A stretch of 39,749 nt of DNA from the NCBI GenBank assembly GCA_016463225.1, contig JAEMRT010000039.1, positions 1 through 39,749 on the forward strand, given 5' to 3'. How positions within the stretch are numbered: the stretch's first letter is position 1; each line of letters opens with the position of its first letter. The notes below the pieces were generated by a model, which did not search any database, was not told the DNA's origin, and saw only the letters and a list, made by a program, of their open reading frames with translations. Source of the stretch: Sphingopyxis sp. (GTDB lineage: Bacteria > Pseudomonadota > Alphaproteobacteria > Sphingomonadales > Sphingomonadaceae). The position numbers were made by a program, and so were the translations under genes. Below are positions 36,184 through 39,749 of the stretch, one piece after another.

Positions 36184-37136
36184 GCGCGCAGGCCGGCCTG
36201 TTGACGCCGCGCGTCCTTTTCCCTTTCCTCCTCGTCACCCTGATCTGGGGATCGACGTGGATCGTGATCACCGGGCAATTGGGCGTCGTGCCGCCGAGCT
36301 GGTCGGTCGCCTATCGCTTTTTCATCGGGGCAGCGGCGATGTTCGCTTATGCGGCATGGCGCCGCGAGCAGTTGACGTTGTCGGGAGCGGGCTGGGGCTT
36401 TGCCGCGCTGCTGGGCTTCGCGCAGTTCGCGTTCAATTTCAACTTCGTCTATCGCGCCGAACAGCACATCACGTCCGGGCTGGTTGCAGTGCTGTTTGCG
36501 TTGCTTATCGTCCCGAACACGCTGCTCGGCCGCGCTTTCCTCAAAACCCGGGTCGAGGGGCGCTTTCTGCTCGGCGCCGGGATTGCGATCGTCGGGGTCG
36601 GCATGATGATCGTCCACGAGTATCGCGCCGCGAATGTCGGCGCGGGCGAGGTGCTGATCGGTACCGCGCTGACCTTGTGCGGCGTGATGAGCGCGTCGGC
36701 GTCCAATGTGATGCAGGGAACCAACATCGCGCGCGCGCAGTCGATGGTCGTCATGATCGCTTGGGCGATGCTGTTCGGTGCGCTTGGTGATGCGGTGTTC
36801 GCCTGGGTGACAACCGGCCCGCCGGCGATCGAAATGACCCCGGCTTATCTCGGCGGCGTATTCTATCTGGGCGTGATCGCGAGCGCTGTCACTTTCCCGC
36901 TCTATTTCAACATCATTCGCGCTGTGGGGCCGGGGCAGGCGGCGTGGTCGAGCGTGCTGATCCCGATCATTGCCATGGGTTTTTCGACGCTGTTCGAGGG
37001 CTATCGCTGGGCGCCGCTGTCGATCGGTGGCGGGGTGGTGGCCCTGATCGGACTGGTGATTGCGGTGGCCAAACGGCCCGATCGGCCCTCGGTTAGCGGC
37101 AATACGGTTTCGGTTCCCGTCGAGCGCGAGACCTAG
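36180..37136 (+). CDS. EamA-family (DMT) transporter
   Basis: A 318-aa inner-membrane protein with about ten helices in two EamA repeats. The start of repeat one is TLIWGSTWIVITGQLGVVPPSW; repeat two includes LTLCGVMSASASNVMQGTN, and the end is GGGVVALIGLVIAVAKRP. DMT carriers export amino acids, metabolites or drugs; the substrate is unknown. Overlap with threonine aldolase by four bases suggests co-translation and perhaps an amino-acid-related role (inference). Confidence 0.88.
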   Translation: MSAQAGLLTPRVLFPFLLVTLIWGSTWIVITGQLGVVPPSWSVAYRFFIGAAAMFAYAAWRREQLTLSGAGWGFAALLGFAQFAFNFNFVYRAEQHITSGLVAVLFALLIVPNTLLGRAFLKTRVEGRFLLGAGIAIVGVGMMIVHEYRAANVGAGEVLIGTALTLCGVMSASASNVMQGTNIARAQSMVVMIAWAMLFGALGDAVFAWVTTGPPAIEMTPAYLGGVFYLGVIASAVTFPLYFNIIRAVGPGQAAWSSVLIPIIAMGFSTLFEGYRWAPLSIGGGVVALIGLVIAVAKRPDRPSVSGNTVSVPVERET

Positions 37137-37183
37137 GCTCTACTCAGGTTGTCACCGGTGTGTCGTTCCGATAGGACGGTCTC

Positions 37184-38461
37184 ATGAAACGTCTCGCCAC
37201 TACGCTCGCCCTTCTTGTCGCCCTCCTATCCGCACCGGCTATCGCCCAGACGGCCTGCCAGCCCGGTACCTATGCGGCCACCGATGGCGATTTCGTTGTG
37301 CTTGTTCCGCTGCCGTCGATCCCCGCTCCGGGACTTCGTTACCTGTTCCGCGATGGTCGCCGCGGCGCGACATCGGATGCGGCCGCGCCACTCGCTTGCT
37401 ACGGGGATGACGTGACGGTGGGCGGCGAGTCGTGGAAACGGATCGCGTTTCGCGAGACCCCAACGACCTTTGACAGTGTGGGTACGAAGATGTCGGGCGT
37501 GCTGATCGAGCCGCCGACGGTCGACCCGAAGCGGCCGCTCGTCGTCATGGTGCATGGGTCCGAACGCACGTCACCCATCGGCGGCGTCTATGGCTATGCG
37601 ATGGCGGCGCAGGGGGTTTCGGTGTTCGTCTATGACAAACGCGGGACCGGCGGGTCGGAAGGCGAATATACGCAGAATTTCGAGCTGCTTGCCGCCGATG
37701 CGGCGCACGCGCTGGATCAGGTTCGTGCCATGGCACAAGGCCGCTTTGGCCGCGCCGGGTTCTTCGGCGGCAGCCAGGGCGGCTGGGTTGCGCCGCGCGC
37801 TGCGACGTTGACGAAGGCGGATTTTGTCGCGGTCGGTTTCGGCCTTGTCGCGTCGCCGATCGAGGAGGATCGCGAGCAGCTGGTGTCGGAAGTCCGGGCA
37901 GCGGGGCTGGGCGATGATGCCGTGCAGCTCGTCAACCGGCTGTCTGCGGCGACAAGCAAGCTGCTGCTGTCGAATTTTGCTGCGGGGTATGACGAACTCG
38001 ACGCCGTGCGCCGCGACATGGCGGGCAAACCGTGGACGGCGACGATTGCGGGCGAGCATAGCGGCGCCATACTGCGCATGTCGAACGACGAACTGCGCCG
38101 CGTCGGTCGCGCGCGCTTCGACAATCTGGAACTGATCTGGGACTATGATGCGCTCGGCGCGCTGAAAAAGCTCGATACCCCGCTGCTGTGGGTGCTCGCG
38201 GGCGAGGATCGCGAGGCGCCGATCGAAACGACGCGTGGCGCGCTGCTCGGCCTCGCCAAAGACGGCAAGCCGGTCGACGTCTATCTCTTTCCCGACACCG
38301 ATCATGGCATGTTCGAATATCGGACCAATGCCGACGGGTCGCGCAGTGGAACGCGCATTACCGACGGTTATCTGAAGCTGCTCGGCGACTGGATAAAAGG
38401 CGCGGCGCGCGGTCCTTATGGCCGCGCCGGGCATCTGACGAAAAGCGTCAGCCCGCGCTGA
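37184..38461 (+). CDS. Exported alpha/beta-hydrolase
   Basis: A 425-aa hydrolase with a clear signal peptide ([22 protein letters not shown]). The fold marks are [12 protein letters not shown] with the oxyanion [13 protein letters not shown], the nucleophile S197 in [10 protein letters not shown], an Asp in [11 protein letters not shown] and His in PDTDHGMF. It is likely an esterase or peptidase of the S9/lipase type acting in the periplasm. An N-terminal beta-rich region (about 22-100) precedes the catalytic core. The Shine-Dalgarno is weak (GGACGGT). The stop overlaps the murA stop by 14 bases on the opposite strand. Confidence 0.85.
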   Translation: MKRLATTLALLVALLSAPAIAQTACQPGTYAATDGDFVVLVPLPSIPAPGLRYLFRDGRRGATSDAAAPLACYGDDVTVGGESWKRIAFRETPTTFDSVGTKMSGVLIEPPTVDPKRPLVVMVHGSERTSPIGGVYGYAMAAQGVSVFVYDKRGTGGSEGEYTQNFELLAADAAHALDQVRAMAQGRFGRAGFFGGSQGGWVAPRAATLTKADFVAVGFGLVASPIEEDREQLVSEVRAAGLGDDAVQLVNRLSAATSKLLLSNFAAGYDELDAVRRDMAGKPWTATIAGEHSGAILRMSNDELRRVGRARFDNLELIWDYDALGALKKLDTPLLWVLAGEDREAPIETTRGALLGLAKDGKPVDVYLFPDTDHGMFEYRTNADGSRSGTRITDGYLKLLGDWIKGAARGPYGRAGHLTKSVSPR

Positions 38462-39731
38462 TCCGTTCGATGTCGGCGCCGACCGCCTGGAGCTTCTCTT
38501 CGAGCCGTTCGTAGCCGCGGTCGAGGTGATAGACACGGTTGACCTCGGTCGTGCCCTCTGCCGCCAGACCCGCAATGATCAGGCTCATCGAGGCGCGCAG
38601 GTCGGTCGCCATCACGGGCGCGCCGACGAGGTGATCGACCCCGCGCACCACCGCGCTGCGGCCGCGCACATCAATGTCACAGCCCATGCGGGCAAGCTCG
38701 GGAACATGCATGTAGCGGTTCTCGAAGATCGTTTCGGTGAACAGCGACGCGCCCTTGCCCAGCGTCGCCATCGCCATGAACTGCGCCTGCATGTCGGTCG
38801 CAAAGCCGGGATAGGGGGCAGTCGACAGGGTGACGGGTTCGGCGCGGCCCGACATCGCGACGCGGATGCCGGTCTTGGTTTCCTCGACCGTCGCGCCCGC
38901 TTGACGCAGTGCCGACAGCGTCGCTTCCATCTCGTCGGCCTTGGCGCCGACCAGATCGACGTCGCCTTCGGTAATCACCGCGGCGCAGGCGTAGCTACCC
39001 GCCTCGATACGGTCGGCCATCACGCGGTACGTCGCGCCGTGCAGGCGATCGACACCTTCGATGGTAAGTGTTTCAGTGCCGATGCCGTCGATATGCGCGC
39101 CCATCGCGACCAGGCAATTGCACAGGTCGACGATTTCGGGCTCACGCGCGGCATTTTCGAGCACACAGGTGCCCTTGGCGAGCGACGCCGCCATCAGCGC
39201 ATTTTCGGTCGCGCCGACCGACACGACGGGGAAGGTGAACTTGCCGCCGGCAAGGCGCCCGCCGGGGGCGACGGCCTTCACATAGCCCGAGGTCAGCTCG
39301 ATCTGGGCGCCAAAGGCTTCGAGGGCTTTCAAATGCAGGTCGATCGGGCGGTTGCCGATCGCACAGCCGCCGGGCAGCGAAACGGTCGCCTCGCCCGCAC
39401 GTGCGAGCAGCGGGCCGAGGACGAGGATCGACGCGCGCATCTTGCGGACGATGTCATAGGGCGCGACGGTCGAGGTCAGCGTTGTTGTGCGCGCGGTCAT
39501 CACGCGGCCGAAATCCTCGGGCCGCGATCCCTCGATCGTCGTCGAGCAACCGAGCTGGTTGAGCAGGTGCCCGAAACCGTCGACGTCGGCGAGCCGCGGC
39601 AGGTTGCGTAGCGTCAGCGGCTCGTCGGTGAGCAGCGCGCAGGGCAACAGGGTCAGCGCCGCATTCTTGGCGCCGGAGATGGGGATACGGCCCTTGAGTC
39701 GCTGGCCGCCGCGAATGACGATTTGATCCAT
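38448..39731 (-). CDS. murA: UDP-N-acetylglucosamine 1-carboxyvinyltransferase
   Basis: MurA transfers enolpyruvate from PEP to UDP-GlcNAc, the first committed step of peptidoglycan synthesis, in the cytosol. The 427-aa protein is complete. K22-N23 lie in SGAKNAAL, and the catalytic cysteine is C123 in [11 protein letters not shown], so the fosfomycin-sensitive Cys form is kept. [14 protein letters not shown] closes the protein, as usual. Only 18 bases lie upstream in the window, so the promoter is not visible. Confidence 0.97.
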   Translation of the reverse strand: MDQIVIRGGQRLKGRIPISGAKNAALTLLPCALLTDEPLTLRNLPRLADVDGFGHLLNQLGCSTTIEGSRPEDFGRVMTARTTTLTSTVAPYDIVRKMRASILVLGPLLARAGEATVSLPGGCAIGNRPIDLHLKALEAFGAQIELTSGYVKAVAPGGRLAGGKFTFPVVSVGATENALMAASLAKGTCVLENAAREPEIVDLCNCLVAMGAHIDGIGTETLTIEGVDRLHGATYRVMADRIEAGSYACAAVITEGDVDLVGAKADEMEATLSALRQAGATVEETKTGIRVAMSGRAEPVTLSTAPYPGFATDMQAQFMAMATLGKGASLFTETIFENRYMHVPELARMGCDIDVRGRSAVVRGVDHLVGAPVMATDLRASMSLIIAGLAAEGTTEVNRVYHLDRGYERLEEKLQAVGADIERISAG

Positions 39732-39749
39732 CGGCTGTCTTTAGCGCAC

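Overview
The window is a GC-rich, gene-dense chromosomal segment of about 39.7 kb with 34 protein genes. The gene set suggests an alphaproteobacterium of the Sphingomonadales, most like Sphingopyxis. It includes a STAS-fused Mla-type lipid transporter with a PqiC-like lipoprotein, an S46 dipeptidyl-peptidase, DUF445 and DUF4230 proteins, tandem GlsB/YeaQ membrane proteins and MidA. This placement is inferred from gene content and codon style; no rRNA gene is present to confirm it. I see no tRNA, rRNA, CRISPR array, prophage or intact insertion sequence.

Layout from left to right. 1-3510: a metallo-beta-lactamase-fold hydrolase, two tandem copies of an unrecognised six-cysteine protein, and a DUF4230 membrane protein. 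The two copies come from a tandem duplication whose junction is still readable: a broken DUF4230 start is fused to the end of the hydrolase gene. 3576-5355: a small membrane protein and quinolinate synthase NadA. 5356-6287: the only long gene-free stretch. It holds 22-bp-spaced direct repeats, a consensus DnaA box, a run of hairpins with UUCG and GAAA tetraloops, and a consensus CRP-type box. 6288-6953: two GlsB/YeaQ-type membrane proteins, each followed by a terminator-like hairpin. 7250-11913: an RND efflux adaptor and pump, the pump carrying an unusual hydrophobic insertion.

11977-17055: a DUF445 protein, an atypical SDR protein, aminopeptidase N and an SMR (SugE/Gdx-like) exporter with a two-hairpin leader that buries its ribosome binding site. 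17193-20742 (minus): a tightly coupled Mla/MCE-type lipid transport operon (permease, ATPase, MCE protein, auxiliary lipoprotein). 20832-21551: a HAD-IB phosphatase, then a palindromic intergenic repeat.

21671-27684 (minus): a compact run of lgt, midA, a GNAT acetyltransferase, pgeF, a DASS anion transporter and a PLP trans-sulfuration enzyme, with several overlapping start and stop codons. The divergent plus-strand block 27762-31123 holds an adenylate-forming ligase, a b-type cytochrome and a molybdopterin oxidoreductase that looks like a Tat-exported lipoprotein. A DUF1801 protein and an S46 peptidase follow on the minus strand, the latter behind a sharp palindromic operator candidate. 33868-38461 (plus): argG, L-threonine aldolase, an EamA transporter and an exported alpha/beta hydrolase. 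murA closes the window on the minus strand.

Most of the window is housekeeping or envelope biology. I do not see a clear new defence or biosynthetic system. The strongest leads are the readable duplication, the structured gene-free region with its CRP box, the SMR leader and the RND insertion.
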